Assembly: GCA_020849795.1 (NCBI GenBank)
Contig: JADZFR010000015.1
Span: 48,664 to 112,663 of the forward strand
From: Planctomycetota bacterium
Lineage (GTDB): Bacteria > Planctomycetota > UBA8742 > UBA2392
DNA: 64,000 bases
Reading direction: 5' to 3'
Part shown: positions 36,276 to 44,889 of the stretch, piece by piece
How the letters are laid out: each line of letters opens with the position of its first letter
Position numbering within the stretch: position 1 is the first letter of the stretch
Notes under the pieces: model-generated
Database searches by the model: none
What the model was told of the DNA's origin: nothing
Seen by the model: only the letters and a program-made list of their open reading frames with translations
Program-made: the position numbers and the translations under genes

Positions 36276-36836
36276 TCAACGGCCGGATTTCCCGCCAGTG
36301 TAGAGGCCCGACACGCGCCAGACCACCACAAGCCAGAACAGTATGGCAAGGCCTGAACCGAGCGCGTCTGCGGCAATATCCCACATGTCAAACACCCGCC
36401 CGTGCGAGGCACCCAGTTTCGCCTGCACCAGCTCAACGGCGGTGCCAAGAAGCATCGTAAGCGCAAACGTAAGCACCGCGCAGGTTAGCGCCCTTGGTAG
36501 TCGCGCGGGCGGCTTGCCAAGCAGGTAGGCGCCCATGAAGAACAGCGTCGCCAGCCAGGCATGGGCAGCCGCGTGGAGCAGCTTGTCGAGGTGGGGGACG
36601 CCGGGGCCCGACAGCGCCGCCGCCACCGGCCGTCCGGCGCCCTCAAGCAGCAACAAGCTGCCGGATGCGACACCGGCCAGCAGCAGCACGACGCCGAGGC
36701 GACGGCTGGAACCCTGATGATTGCGCGCGATCACCACGCGGTTTTGCCACAGCGGACTCGAAACGCCAGACGCATATCGAGGCGATACGCGCGCGATGGC
36801 GCTCAGGTCTGGTGTCTTTCCCTGCGTGACATGCAA
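36276..36836 (-). CDS. VanZ-like membrane protein
   Basis: 186 aa in the longest form, which starts at a TTG inside a hairpin; a GTG at 36737 (residue 34) is a likelier start, though neither has a convincing ribosome-binding site. Four membrane segments and the family hallmarks are visible: H-L-D-K-L-L-H-A-A-A-H (about 82-92), L-G-T-A-V-E-L-V-Q (130-138) and F-D-M-W-D-I-A-A-D-A-L-G-S. VanZ-like proteins are small integral membrane proteins of mostly unknown activity; some give teicoplanin resistance. The position next to a D-Ala-D-Ala carboxypeptidase fits an envelope role. Confidence 0.78.
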   Translation of the reverse strand: MHVTQGKTPDLSAIARVSPRYASGVSSPLWQNRVVIARNHQGSSRRLGVVLLLAGVASGSLLLLEGAGRPVAAALSGPGVPHLDKLLHAAAHAWLATLFFMGAYLLGKPPARLPRALTCAVLTFALTMLLGTAVELVQAKLGASHGRVFDMWDIAADALGSGLAILFWLVVVWRVSGLYTGGKSGR

Positions 36837-36859
36837 ACCCCGGCGTTTCCGCCGGGGTT
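36836..36859 (-). terminator. Hairpin between carboxypeptidase and VanZ-like genes
   Basis: AACCCCGGCG (36836-36845) pairs perfectly with CGCCGGGGTT (36850-36859) around a TTTC loop. On the minus strand it comes 26 bases after the carboxypeptidase stop and is followed by TTGC only, so termination may be partial. It overlaps the 5' end of the longest VanZ frame, an argument for the internal start of that gene. Confidence 0.55.
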
Positions 36860-36885
36860 CAGCCTGGCTTCTGCGATGATTCGCG

Positions 36886-38334
36886 CTATTTCAATGCGCG
36901 CGCGAGGATGGTGACAATCTCGTCCTGCGTCTCTTTAGTGTAGACACAGTCGTTCATCAGGATCGAAAACGCCACGCGACGGTTGTCGGTCAGAACGTAA
37001 CCCGAAAGCGCCCGCACGCCGCGGATGTACCCGGTTTTGGCGTACACCCTGCCCTTGATCGACTTGTCGTTCAGGCGCTTTTCCAGCGTGCCGGTTTCGC
37101 CCGCGATGGCCAGGCTGTCGCGAAACGCTTCAAAGTTCGCGCCGGCCGCCATCGTCTGCAACAACCTGGTCAGCATGTGCGCAGTGACGCGGTTCTCGCG
37201 AGCGAGGCCGCTGCCATCGACGATATTCACGCCGTCAGCCCACCAGCTTTGTTCGCGCAGGAAGGCTTCAACGGCGGCGCGGCTTGTCTTGAAAGTTCCC
37301 TTCCCGCTGTAGCGCAGGCCCAGCTGCCGGAACAGCAACTCGGCGTGCAGGTTCTGGCTGTTGGTGTTGATCGGCGGCAGTGCGCTCAGCAGCGTTGACT
37401 TGTGCTCAACAAGCACGGTGCAGCGCTTGACGTCTTCCATGCCCAGGGTGACTGGTTCAATCGTGCCGCTGACCGTAATGCCATTTGCCCCAAGCGTTTC
37501 GCGCAGAACCGTTGCGGCGTACAGCGCCGGGTCGTGAACGGTCACGTCAATGGAGTAACCCCACGTTGCCTGTTCATACACCTTTCCCCGGACGGTGATG
37601 GTGTTCTCGCCCCGGGGCCGCACGATGCCGATTTCGGCGCCTTTGCGCCCGGGCAGAGTGGTGGTCTCATTTACGATCTTGACGGCAGCCGTTGGCGGCG
37701 TCAGTTCGATGCTCGCGGGCTGGCCGGCCTTGCCCGGCACCACGCGCACGCCGATGCAGTTGTCATTGAACGCCAGCGCGCTGACTTCAGCGCAATACCA
37801 CTGGATGTACTGGTCGTCCTTGGGCCATCCTTCGCAATAGCTTTCACCGCCGAATACTGTGCTGTCGTAGCGCAGACCGTTGATCTCGGTGATGCCGGCT
37901 TTCTTCAGTTGCTCGGCCCAGCCCCGAAAGACTGCCAGCACGTCACCGTTGTGAAAGCGGCCGCTGAGGTTGGGGTCGCCGCCGCCCAGCACATACAGCG
38001 GCCCGCCGTTTCTGCCTTCGCCAAGCAGCAGCGTGCGAAACTCAAAGTCACCGCCCAGCAGCTTGAGCGCAGCCGCCGTCGTGACCAGCTTCATGTTGCT
38101 GGCGGGTGAGAGAGGTTTGTCGGGGTTGTGGCTGAAGATGGTGTCGCCCGAGTCCAGGTCAAGCACCACGCATCCGGCGGTGCCGCGTTTGCCCTCGGCC
38201 TTGGCGAGTTGAAGCTTGATCGCGCTGGCGGCATCCGCGGGCAACGACTTGCCGTCAGAGCGGGCATCGACGCCGGCCAAAACGAGCAGCGAGAGCGTGC
38301 AAAGCACGGAGAATGCGCTACGGGAGAAGATCAT
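36886..38334 (-). CDS. dacB: D-alanyl-D-alanine carboxypeptidase/endopeptidase, PBP4 type
   Basis: 482 aa from the ATG at 38334, where a signal peptide begins (M-I-F-S-R-S-A-F-S-V-L-C); upstream in-frame codons belong to the overlapping gene. Active-site motifs of class C low-molecular-weight PBPs are present: S79-N-M-K82, S-x-N in N-S-Q-N-L-H-A-E, and K433-T-G in Y-A-K-T-G-Y-I-R-G. The long insert between S-x-x-K and S-x-N is typical of the PBP4 family. It trims or cleaves peptidoglycan cross-links in the periplasm, so the organism has peptidoglycan. Its start overlaps the end of the GNAT-like gene by 17 bases. Confidence 0.93.
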   Translation of the reverse strand: MIFSRSAFSVLCTLSLLVLAGVDARSDGKSLPADAASAIKLQLAKAEGKRGTAGCVVLDLDSGDTIFSHNPDKPLSPASNMKLVTTAAALKLLGGDFEFRTLLLGEGRNGGPLYVLGGGDPNLSGRFHNGDVLAVFRGWAEQLKKAGITEINGLRYDSTVFGGESYCEGWPKDDQYIQWYCAEVSALAFNDNCIGVRVVPGKAGQPASIELTPPTAAVKIVNETTTLPGRKGAEIGIVRPRGENTITVRGKVYEQATWGYSIDVTVHDPALYAATVLRETLGANGITVSGTIEPVTLGMEDVKRCTVLVEHKSTLLSALPPINTNSQNLHAELLFRQLGLRYSGKGTFKTSRAAVEAFLREQSWWADGVNIVDGSGLARENRVTAHMLTRLLQTMAAGANFEAFRDSLAIAGETGTLEKRLNDKSIKGRVYAKTGYIRGVRALSGYVLTDNRRVAFSILMNDCVYTKETQDEIVTILARALK

Positions 38335-39469
38335 GGGTGTTGGCCTCAAAGAGTCGGTACTTGCGGTAGAGAACGCCCCCGGCTTTGTCGGCCAGAGACA
38401 CCATTGGTTCGTTGTCTTCCAGCACCCAGCTGAGCTCGCAGTACTCATAGCCCATGGCCTGGCCGTTCTGGATGACCTGGTCGATCATCATCGCATCCAC
38501 GCCCTTGCCGCGATGTTCAGCCACGACGCCCATCAGCATGGTGCGAAAACCGCGAATCATGCGCAGGCCATTGAGCAGCTTCCACCAGCCCCAGGGCAGC
38601 AGCCTGCCATCCGGGATGTTGCGCAGGACCTCGTTGACGTTGGGCACGCAGACCATCATGCCCACCGGCTTGCCGTCGATGCTTGCCACAGAGGTGATCT
38701 CGGGCCGCACGATCGGCTTCAAGTCGGCGGCAATCGCGTCTACCTCGGGCGGGGTGACCTCCACAAAGCCCCAGTTTTGCGCCCAGGCTTCGTTGAAAAT
38801 GTCGAGCATGGTCTTGATGTCGGCGCGAAATCCCTTGCTGTCAAGGCGCACGGGGCGCAGGTCCAGCTTGGGTGCGCGGCGTCGCACGGCCTTCATCAGG
38901 CGTTGAAAGCGCTCGTCGGCCATGGTGGCGCGCGTGACCAGATAGGCGTAAAGATCTTTGGCCTTGCGCATGCCTGCGTCTTCCAGCAGGCGCTTGTAGT
39001 AGCGCGGGTTGTGCGACATCAGGATCAACGGGATGCCATTGAACCCCTCAAATAGCACGCCGGGGCATTCGTCGTTGAGGCTGTAGTTCACCGGGCCAAG
39101 CATACGCGTGTAGCCCTTGTCTTTGACCCATTGGGCGGCGCGGCCAAGCAGCGCTTTGCAGGCGGCCACGTCATCGTCGCATTCAAAGAAGCCGAAGAAC
39201 CCGGTGCTGTCGCCATACTTCTTGGCGTGCAGGCGGTTCTCAATCGCGGCAATGCGACCGACGGTCTCGCCGTCGCGCTTGGCCAGGAAGAACGCGGCGT
39301 CGCCATGGTTGAAAAATGGGTACTTCTTGCGATCCAGAAGTTTGTTGACCGCCATGCGCAACGGCGGCGCCCAGTCTGCGTCGCCCTGGTTGACACGCCA
39401 CGGCAGGTCAAGGAAGTCGGGGCTGCGGCGGGGGTCCGGCAGTTCTTCAATCAGGATGTCACCGGCCAT
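38318..39469 (-). CDS. GNAT-like N-acyltransferase family protein
   Basis: 383 aa from the ATG at 39469, with GGAG five bases upstream; the frame is open to 39550 without a better start. The N-terminal half has F-F-N-H-G-D-A-A-F-F-L-A and V-G-R-I-A-A-I-E-N, the C-terminal half M-G-V-V-A-E-H-R-G-K-G-V-D-A-M-M, which resembles the acetyl-CoA pyrophosphate loop (Q/R-x-x-G-x-G/A) of GNAT enzymes. The length suggests a duplicated GNAT fold as in Fem-like or uncharacterised acyltransferases. Substrate unknown. It is directly upstream of and overlapping dacB. Confidence 0.7.
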   Translation of the reverse strand: MAGDILIEELPDPRRSPDFLDLPWRVNQGDADWAPPLRMAVNKLLDRKKYPFFNHGDAAFFLAKRDGETVGRIAAIENRLHAKKYGDSTGFFGFFECDDDVAACKALLGRAAQWVKDKGYTRMLGPVNYSLNDECPGVLFEGFNGIPLILMSHNPRYYKRLLEDAGMRKAKDLYAYLVTRATMADERFQRLMKAVRRRAPKLDLRPVRLDSKGFRADIKTMLDIFNEAWAQNWGFVEVTPPEVDAIAADLKPIVRPEITSVASIDGKPVGMMVCVPNVNEVLRNIPDGRLLPWGWWKLLNGLRMIRGFRTMLMGVVAEHRGKGVDAMMIDQVIQNGQAMGYEYCELSWVLEDNEPMVSLADKAGGVLYRKYRLFEANTHDLLP

Positions 39470-39546
39470 GGAATCTCCGGGAAACAAATCGGCAGATGGG
39501 TCCGATAAACTAAACGGAAAGAGGCAAGGCATGGGGCACAAAGCAA

Positions 39547-39570
39547 ACAACGGCCCAGGCGGACCGTTGT
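39547..39570 (-). terminator. Terminator of the surface lipoprotein gene
   Basis: On the minus strand ACAACGGTCC-GCCT-GGGCCGTTGT forms a 10-bp stem with one T-G wobble, followed by TTGCTTTG. It lies about 30 bases after the stop of the 1075-aa lipoprotein gene and before the GNAT-like gene, as expected for an intrinsic terminator. Confidence 0.6.
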
Positions 39571-39598
39571 CTGGCTTGCATTGGGCGATACCTGCCGC

Positions 39599-42500
39599 CT
39601 ATTCCTGTTTGCCGACGCCGTAAACGTACACCGCACCATCGATCAGGGTTTCGGTCCCGATCACGTCGATGTGCACGGGTGTGCCAATCGTGTTGCCGTT
39701 GGTGCGGTCCAGGTCAAGCCGGTGAAAGCGCAGGTACGACTTGGCATTCGGGATCGGCGAGCCGGTGTATGCCGTTGAACCTTCGCCAAAGTACAGCGAG
39801 AAGCGCAGCGGGTCCTGGTACCAGCCCATGCCGCGGGTGATCTTGTTGCCGGTGGTTGAGACCATCTGCGCCGACGTAGTCAGCGCGGTTTCATTGTCGG
39901 CCAGCGACTGCACCACGTCATTCACCACATACAGCGAGCCACCGGCTGCCCCGGAGAAACGATAGCCTTCTGCAAACCCGGTCGATCCTTTCACCACCGC
40001 CAGCACCGCACCGTCGCGGGAAGGCTCAACGACCTTAATCACGCCGGCACCCGGGATGTTGGTCAGGTTGATGGCCAGGCTGGGCAACGGGCTGGAAAGG
40101 CTGTTCATCTGCAGCACATAGACGTCTTCTTCGCCGGCGTTTTCCTCGGCAACGAACACCAGGTACTCAGATGTGAATGCCGTAAGTCCCGGCCCATGCA
40201 GGCTGCGCAACTGGCCGCCCCAATGTTCCAGGTTCACCGCACCAGCCGGGTCGGGTGCGAAGCCGGGCGGCAGGTACGTGTTTTCAAGTGGCGAAGCGGC
40301 CGTGCTGTTGCGCGGCAGCTTCATGTTGGCGCTGTCATGCGAGCGCTGCACGGGCGCGACAGTCGTGGTCACGCCGTCGCGCAAGTCCAGATACAGCAGG
40401 TCACCGTTGTCGGCATCAATCAGGAACAGCACGTGGCCGCCGCGAGACTGAAAGCCGCCAAAGTAGTTGTCGGTGTTCGTCGCCGCCCCTGAATTGAACG
40501 GTTGCGGCGCGCCGGCCTCGGTGCGGTTGCTTATGCTCGGTGTGGCGATGCCGGTGCCGGTCAGGATGACGTTGGCAGTGAACAGATGCTGGTTCTGCCC
40601 GTCCACGCCGGTGCCATTGACGGTGGCAACGCTGAAGACCAGTCGATTCCGCATGCCGGCGTTTGGGGCTACTTTCGGAAAGTAGAACCCCGGGACGATG
40701 GTCATGTCGGCGTGAAACACCGCGCCAACGCCGAAACTGCCAGTGGTCGTGCTGTTGAGCCGGAAGCAGTCATTCGTGCCTTGGCCGATGCGCGCGACGT
40801 AAAGGTAGTAAACGACGGCTGCGGGCGTCGTGCCGTCCACCGTCTGGCGGTTCTCACGGGTGACGAAGGCGCACAGTTCGCCGTCGAAGTTGACCGTGAC
40901 GTCTGAACCGGCAAGGTTCGTTGTGCCGCTGAATGCGTTGATGCCGGCCATGTACACTCGACGATCATTGGCGCCGTTGTCCACGTTGCCGCTGCCGTAA
41001 GTGGCGTTACTGCCCAGGTCCCACATCACGATCTGCTTGGCGCCGCCGCCGCCGGCGAAGTCGGTCACCGAAATGATGTTGGGGTTGCCGGTGTTGGCAT
41101 TCTGGATCGCGAAAACATTGTGCACCGAGTAGGCGGGCGGGGTCTGGGTGGTTGACGTGAAGCGCAGGTTGCCGTCGCCGGCAATGAAAGCGATGGTGTT
41201 GCCATCGCCAGAGAGGTTCAGCTCGTCGGAAACGTAGCTGTGGGTCGTGCCGCCCGGCCAGTTCTGGGCGGCCGCAACCGGCGCCGTGCCGGCTGTGCTG
41301 CCATCGACCGCGCATCGGTAGACGTTGCCGGTGCTGGTGGCGAAGTACAGGTAGTTACCAGAAAACTGAAGGCTCAAGGGCTTGAGCGTGCCGGTGACGG
41401 CGGTCAGGTTCAGTTCGTTGGCATTGCCGCCGCTGGAAATCCAGGGCGTGCCGTCGCAGCGGCAAACGAAGATGCGGGGCGTTGCGTTGTCGTGCGCGAC
41501 CGCGAAGTAAGGGAAGCTCGCGAACTTTTCGTGGATCGCGATCTCTTCATGCACGGGCTGGCCGCCGGTGTCGAAGTTCTCAACTTGACCATTGCTGTAG
41601 GCTGCGAAAAATGCGTCCGACAATCCGGTCGCCGTCGGCCCGGTCGAGCCGCTTTCGGTGCTGGTGTGGTGAAAGAGCTTGCCGGTGACGGTCTTGTTCA
41701 CGGCTGGAGGTGCCGGGTCGCCATCGGGCACAGCGGGCAGGTACGAGCGTGTGAACGGCGGCAGCGCAAAGTGAGCGAAGATGCTGTTGGCTTCGCGGAA
41801 GCTTACGCCGCTGTTCATCAGCGGTTCAGGGTACGAGTGCGTACCGTTGGGCGCGAACAGGGTTGAACCGTTGTACATGAACCGGTTGCTCAGCCCGGTC
41901 TGGGTGGTGACGCGGTCATAGGCCGGGTCGAACTTGCGAATCGTGCGCACAAAGCTGTCCGGCGCGTTGGCAATCAAGTTGTCCTGCACGCCCGAAACAA
42001 TCACGTACTCCTCGGGCTGCGGCGCGGGAGGCGTGCCGCTGTGCGTGTAACGGAACGGGTTGCCCGTGGGGCCCTGCGGCGGCGCACTCGCGACGGGCAC
42101 CGGGATCAGCGGCGGCATGCCCTGGTCCGAAAAGTACGCGATCACTGTTACCGACAGCGTGCCGCCTGTGAAATTCTCGGTTGCCGGCACAGCCGGGATC
42201 ACCACATTCCAGGTATCAGCCACGGTCTGCGTCGCGGCGACGTTCACGGTGCCGCTGGCAAACAGGAAGCTGATGATGATCAGGTACTGGCTGGCCCCGA
42301 TCGGGGCGTTAGTCCCGGTCATGACCATGGTGCCGCCGCCGAATTCGTCGCTGGTGTTCGGCGCCATGGTGGCGGCCGTGGGCAGCGGTGGCGCGCCCGC
42401 CGGCAGGTATGTGAAGGCATTCGGCAGGGAAAGGTAAGGCGGATTCTGGCCCGTGATGAATACGTCGATGTCAACCGAGCCTGTGCCCGGCGGCGCCGTG

Positions 42501-42826
42501 AACATGTTGTTGCCGGCGCTCGGGTTCTCGATGCGGTTGCCGACGCTGTTGGTCATGCCGTTGAACTGCAACGTGCCGAACGTGACCACGACCGCCGTAA
42601 GTGGCAACAGGTTCTGCCCCTCGATGAAGAAGTCCGTGCTTGACAGCTCGGGCCCGACGTTGGGCGAGCACGAGATCAGGCGTGGCACAATGTTGGGATT
42701 GAACACGCCGCCAGAACCGGGCGTTACCGTGAACGACCCGCCAACCGTGCTCACCTTCTCAATGCAACCCGAGCTGAACACGGCAAGCGCGATCAGCAGG
42801 CCGCTGGCGATCCAGGAATACTTCAT
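39599..42826 (-). CDS. Large surface lipoprotein with IPT-like and propeller-like regions
   Basis: 1075 aa from the ATG at 42826, preceded by GGAGG four bases upstream. The signal segment ends A-V-F-S-S-G-C, a lipobox with Cys near residue 21. The N-terminal 300 residues read as Ig-like IPT/TIG domains (S-C-S-P-N-V-G-P-E-L-S-S-T-D-F-F-I-E-G-Q-N). The rest consists of beta-rich repeats rich in Asn, Thr and Gly with F-I-A-G-D-G-N-L-R-F and Y-F-A-T-S-T-G-N-V-Y-R-C blades typical of TolB- or WD-like propellers. No catalytic motif was recognised. Probably an exported binding or adhesion protein. Open sequence upstream to 43060 is not part of it. Confidence 0.8.
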   Translation of the reverse strand: MKYSWIASGLLIALAVFSSGCIEKVSTVGGSFTVTPGSGGVFNPNIVPRLISCSPNVGPELSSTDFFIEGQNLLPLTAVVVTFGTLQFNGMTNSVGNRIENPSAGNNMFTAPPGTGSVDIDVFITGQNPPYLSLPNAFTYLPAGAPPLPTAATMAPNTSDEFGGGTMVMTGTNAPIGASQYLIIISFLFASGTVNVAATQTVADTWNVVIPAVPATENFTGGTLSVTVIAYFSDQGMPPLIPVPVASAPPQGPTGNPFRYTHSGTPPAPQPEEYVIVSGVQDNLIANAPDSFVRTIRKFDPAYDRVTTQTGLSNRFMYNGSTLFAPNGTHSYPEPLMNSGVSFREANSIFAHFALPPFTRSYLPAVPDGDPAPPAVNKTVTGKLFHHTSTESGSTGPTATGLSDAFFAAYSNGQVENFDTGGQPVHEEIAIHEKFASFPYFAVAHDNATPRIFVCRCDGTPWISSGGNANELNLTAVTGTLKPLSLQFSGNYLYFATSTGNVYRCAVDGSTAGTAPVAAAQNWPGGTTHSYVSDELNLSGDGNTIAFIAGDGNLRFTSTTQTPPAYSVHNVFAIQNANTGNPNIISVTDFAGGGGAKQIVMWDLGSNATYGSGNVDNGANDRRVYMAGINAFSGTTNLAGSDVTVNFDGELCAFVTRENRQTVDGTTPAAVVYYLYVARIGQGTNDCFRLNSTTTGSFGVGAVFHADMTIVPGFYFPKVAPNAGMRNRLVFSVATVNGTGVDGQNQHLFTANVILTGTGIATPSISNRTEAGAPQPFNSGAATNTDNYFGGFQSRGGHVLFLIDADNGDLLYLDLRDGVTTTVAPVQRSHDSANMKLPRNSTAASPLENTYLPPGFAPDPAGAVNLEHWGGQLRSLHGPGLTAFTSEYLVFVAEENAGEEDVYVLQMNSLSSPLPSLAINLTNIPGAGVIKVVEPSRDGAVLAVVKGSTGFAEGYRFSGAAGGSLYVVNDVVQSLADNETALTTSAQMVSTTGNKITRGMGWYQDPLRFSLYFGEGSTAYTGSPIPNAKSYLRFHRLDLDRTNGNTIGTPVHIDVIGTETLIDGAVYVYGVGKQE

Positions 42827-42915
42827 GTGTCCTCCGCACCTCGAAGCGCTCGCGCAAGCCGATTGCTGACGGCTTTGCGGGCGAACCGAGCATGTCCTCT
42901 CATGACAGGATGTAA

Positions 42916-42929
42916 GCAAATGGCATGCC
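42916..42929 (-). promoter_or_regulatory. Candidate sigma-54 promoter of the surface lipoprotein gene
   Basis: On the minus strand GGGCATG-CCAT-TTGCT matches 10 of 12 positions of TGGCACG-N4-TTGCW, with GG at 42929-42928 and GC at 42917-42916 and the correct ten-base gap. The predicted start is near 42904, about 78 bases before the ATG. It lies in a 281-base region that otherwise shows no gene. Weaker than the site at 13104 and could be chance. Confidence 0.35.
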
Positions 42930-43107
42930 CCACAGGAGATGCCGTTCTTACACTGTCGCGAATTGTCTCTCTGGTGTGCAAATCTACGGCAGCAGAGGGC
43001 TTTACGCAAGTTTTCTAAGTCGAAAGGGCCCCGCTGGCCAAGCCACGCGTCAGATTCCAAAACTGTGCAAAATCAGCACACTCTGCCGTTTGGCTGGCAA
43101 CACGGCG

Positions 43108-43644
43108 TCACTCCCACTCCATGCGCGGGCTGATCGCCGGTCGGATTTCGGTGAGTAACTCAACAGCGGTTTCGTCGCCATAGTCTTCAATCAGCTGGTC
43201 CAACAGTTTGATCTCAGCAGGTCGCAGCTTGGTCTTTGCACCCAAGCGCACCTGAACCTGCCACTCTCGCAGGATCGTCACTGCATTTTCAGGGGTGATG
43301 AGGCTGGTAAGCACCAGCACGTCATCTTCCAGGCGCCGGAACTCAAGAGCAACGTCATGCCCATAGGCCAGCACCTGCAGCGCGACGGGCAACAGGCTCA
43401 TGCTTACCTGGCCATCCTGGTTGGTGTGCAGCCGCTCAATGATGTGAAACCCGTCTTCTTCCTGCGGGCCGGTGGCTTTGAGCCACAGGTCGGCAATGCC
43501 GCGGTTCTCCAGGCGCTGCTCGGTGGGTCCCAGCGGGCGGTAGGTGTCGGTCTCTTCGGTCCATGAACGCGTGGTACAACCGGCAGCCAGCAACGCGGCC
43601 ACGCAGAGCAACACGGCCACCGTGGTCCTACTTCTTCTCGTCAT
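43108..43644 (-). CDS. Small lipoprotein of unknown function
   Basis: 178 aa. The N-terminus M-T-R-R-S-R-T-T-V-A-V-L-L-C-V-A-A-L-L-A-A-G-C is a clear lipoprotein signal with Cys at residue 23. The mature protein is a mixed alpha/beta domain with no motif I recognise; it ends R-M-E-W-E. Its start overlaps the 3' end of another small lipoprotein gene by 17 bases, so the two are a coupled pair. Confidence 0.78.
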   Translation of the reverse strand: MTRRSRTTVAVLLCVAALLAAGCTTRSWTEETDTYRPLGPTEQRLENRGIADLWLKATGPQEEDGFHIIERLHTNQDGQVSMSLLPVALQVLAYGHDVALEFRRLEDDVLVLTSLITPENAVTILREWQVQVRLGAKTKLRPAEIKLLDQLIEDYGDETAVELLTEIRPAISPRMEWE

Positions 43645-43996
43645 CGTTGGAGTCGACCAGGTAGAACGCGAGGAAAACCGTGATGCCCAGGCTCACAACG
43701 CTGCCCAGGATGCCAAAAAACACGAGCCCAAATTCATCCCAGTCGAAAGCAAACTCGGTGTCTTCGTGCAAGAGATACAGGCGCTCACTGGGCGTGACGG
43801 CTACCTGCACCTGTTCGCGGGCGGTTACCTGCAGGTGGCCAAGGCTGCGGTCCTCGGCGTAAGTCGGCGCGGCCAGCGTCTTGATGTCGACACGGTCCTG
43901 CTGCTGCCAGATCTCGGTTGAACTGCTGGCGCAACCGAAACACAGCACGCTGCAGGCCAGCAACGAAGGAATCACGCCAAGCCGAACTGGATTCAT
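43628..43996 (-). CDS. Small lipoprotein with C-terminal membrane helix
   Basis: 122 aa from the ATG at 43996. The signal ends S-V-L-C-F-G-C (lipobox, Cys near 22); a soluble segment of about 60 residues follows, then a hydrophobic helix (F-F-G-I-L-G-S-V-V-S-L-G-I-T-V-F-L-A-F-Y) and an acidic-basic tail. A lipid anchor at one end and a transmembrane helix at the other would hold the short domain flat at the inner membrane, or bridge membranes. Unknown function. It is divergent from the methyltransferase gene (81-base gap). Confidence 0.75.
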   Translation of the reverse strand: MNPVRLGVIPSLLACSVLCFGCASSSTEIWQQQDRVDIKTLAAPTYAEDRSLGHLQVTAREQVQVAVTPSERLYLLHEDTEFAFDWDEFGLVFFGILGSVVSLGITVFLAFYLVDSNDDEKK

Positions 43997-44077
43997 GGGC
44001 GGCAGTCTACCTTTCTTCGGCGCGCAAGTCTGGTAGCTCGGGGTGCAAGGGCTGCAGCGTCGCAGTATAGTCCCCGC

Positions 44078-44815
44078 ATGGATGAGCCATGGTACGTCCG
44101 AGCCTTCGCTTCTGAGTACCTCGAGCTGTACCGCCACCGCAGCCCGGCCCAGGGCCGGCAGCAGGTGCAGCAGCTGATCGGCGCCGGTTTGCTGCCAAAG
44201 AGCGGCCGCATCCTCGACCTTTGCTGCGGTGCGGGGCGCCACTTGCAGCCCATGAGGGATGCCGGCCTGCGGGCTTGGGGGCTGGACCTATCGCAGCAAT
44301 TGCTGACGTCAGGCGGACTCGCGGGATTCGCAGTGCGCGCCGACGCGCGTGTCATTCCTTTTGCCGACGCGATGTTCGACTGCGTAACGAACCTGTTTTC
44401 AAGCTTCGGGTACTTCTCGAATGATGACGCCCACCACGCAGTGCTGGCCGAGGTCGCCCGCGTGCTCAAGCCCGGCGGAACGCTGGTGCTTGACCACATG
44501 AACGCTCAAGTCACGATTCGCGAGCTGGAGCCCCTGAGCGTCGAGAAGCGCGACGGTCTGACCCTGCGCCTGACACGCCGCTATGACTCCGAGACGTGCC
44601 GCGTGGTGAAAGAGGTTGAGTACATCCCCGACGGTCTGCCGCCCAGACACTGGCACGAAAGCGTGCGGCTGTTCGAGCCTGCCGAGCTCGACGCCTTTCT
44701 GGCTCAGGCAGGGCTGAAGGTCGGCGCCCGCTTCGGTGATCTGGATGCAAGTGTCTTCAAAGAATCCACAAGCAACCGACAGGTCGTAGTCGCACAGAAA
44801 CGCGATTCCACTTGA
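44078..44815 (+). CDS. Class I SAM-dependent methyltransferase
   Basis: 245 aa. Motif I I-L-D-L-C-C-G-A-G-R-H at residues 45-55, acidic motif II residue in W-G-L-D-L-S, motif III-type D-A-R-V-I-P-F-A-D-A-M-F-D, and V-L-K-P-G-G-T-L-V-L-D-H. The N-terminal Y-x-x-L-Y-R-H-R segment is common in this subgroup of uncharacterised methyltransferases. Substrate unknown. purC begins 75 bases further on the same strand. Confidence 0.85.
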   Translation: MDEPWYVRAFASEYLELYRHRSPAQGRQQVQQLIGAGLLPKSGRILDLCCGAGRHLQPMRDAGLRAWGLDLSQQLLTSGGLAGFAVRADARVIPFADAMFDCVTNLFSSFGYFSNDDAHHAVLAEVARVLKPGGTLVLDHMNAQVTIRELEPLSVEKRDGLTLRLTRRYDSETCRVVKEVEYIPDGLPPRHWHESVRLFEPAELDAFLAQAGLKVGARFGDLDASVFKESTSNRQVVVAQKRDST

Positions 44816-44889
44816 CGCGCCAAGACAATCGACCAAAACCATCACCCGTAACTCTTGTTCCCGCAACCCAGTACTCGGAATCCAGCACC

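Noticed and set aside
42827..43060. CxxCH haem-like motif in the upstream extension of the lipoprotein frame
   Set aside because: It lies before the lipoprotein signal peptide and its GGAGG site, in sequence that is probably untranslated; a chance match.
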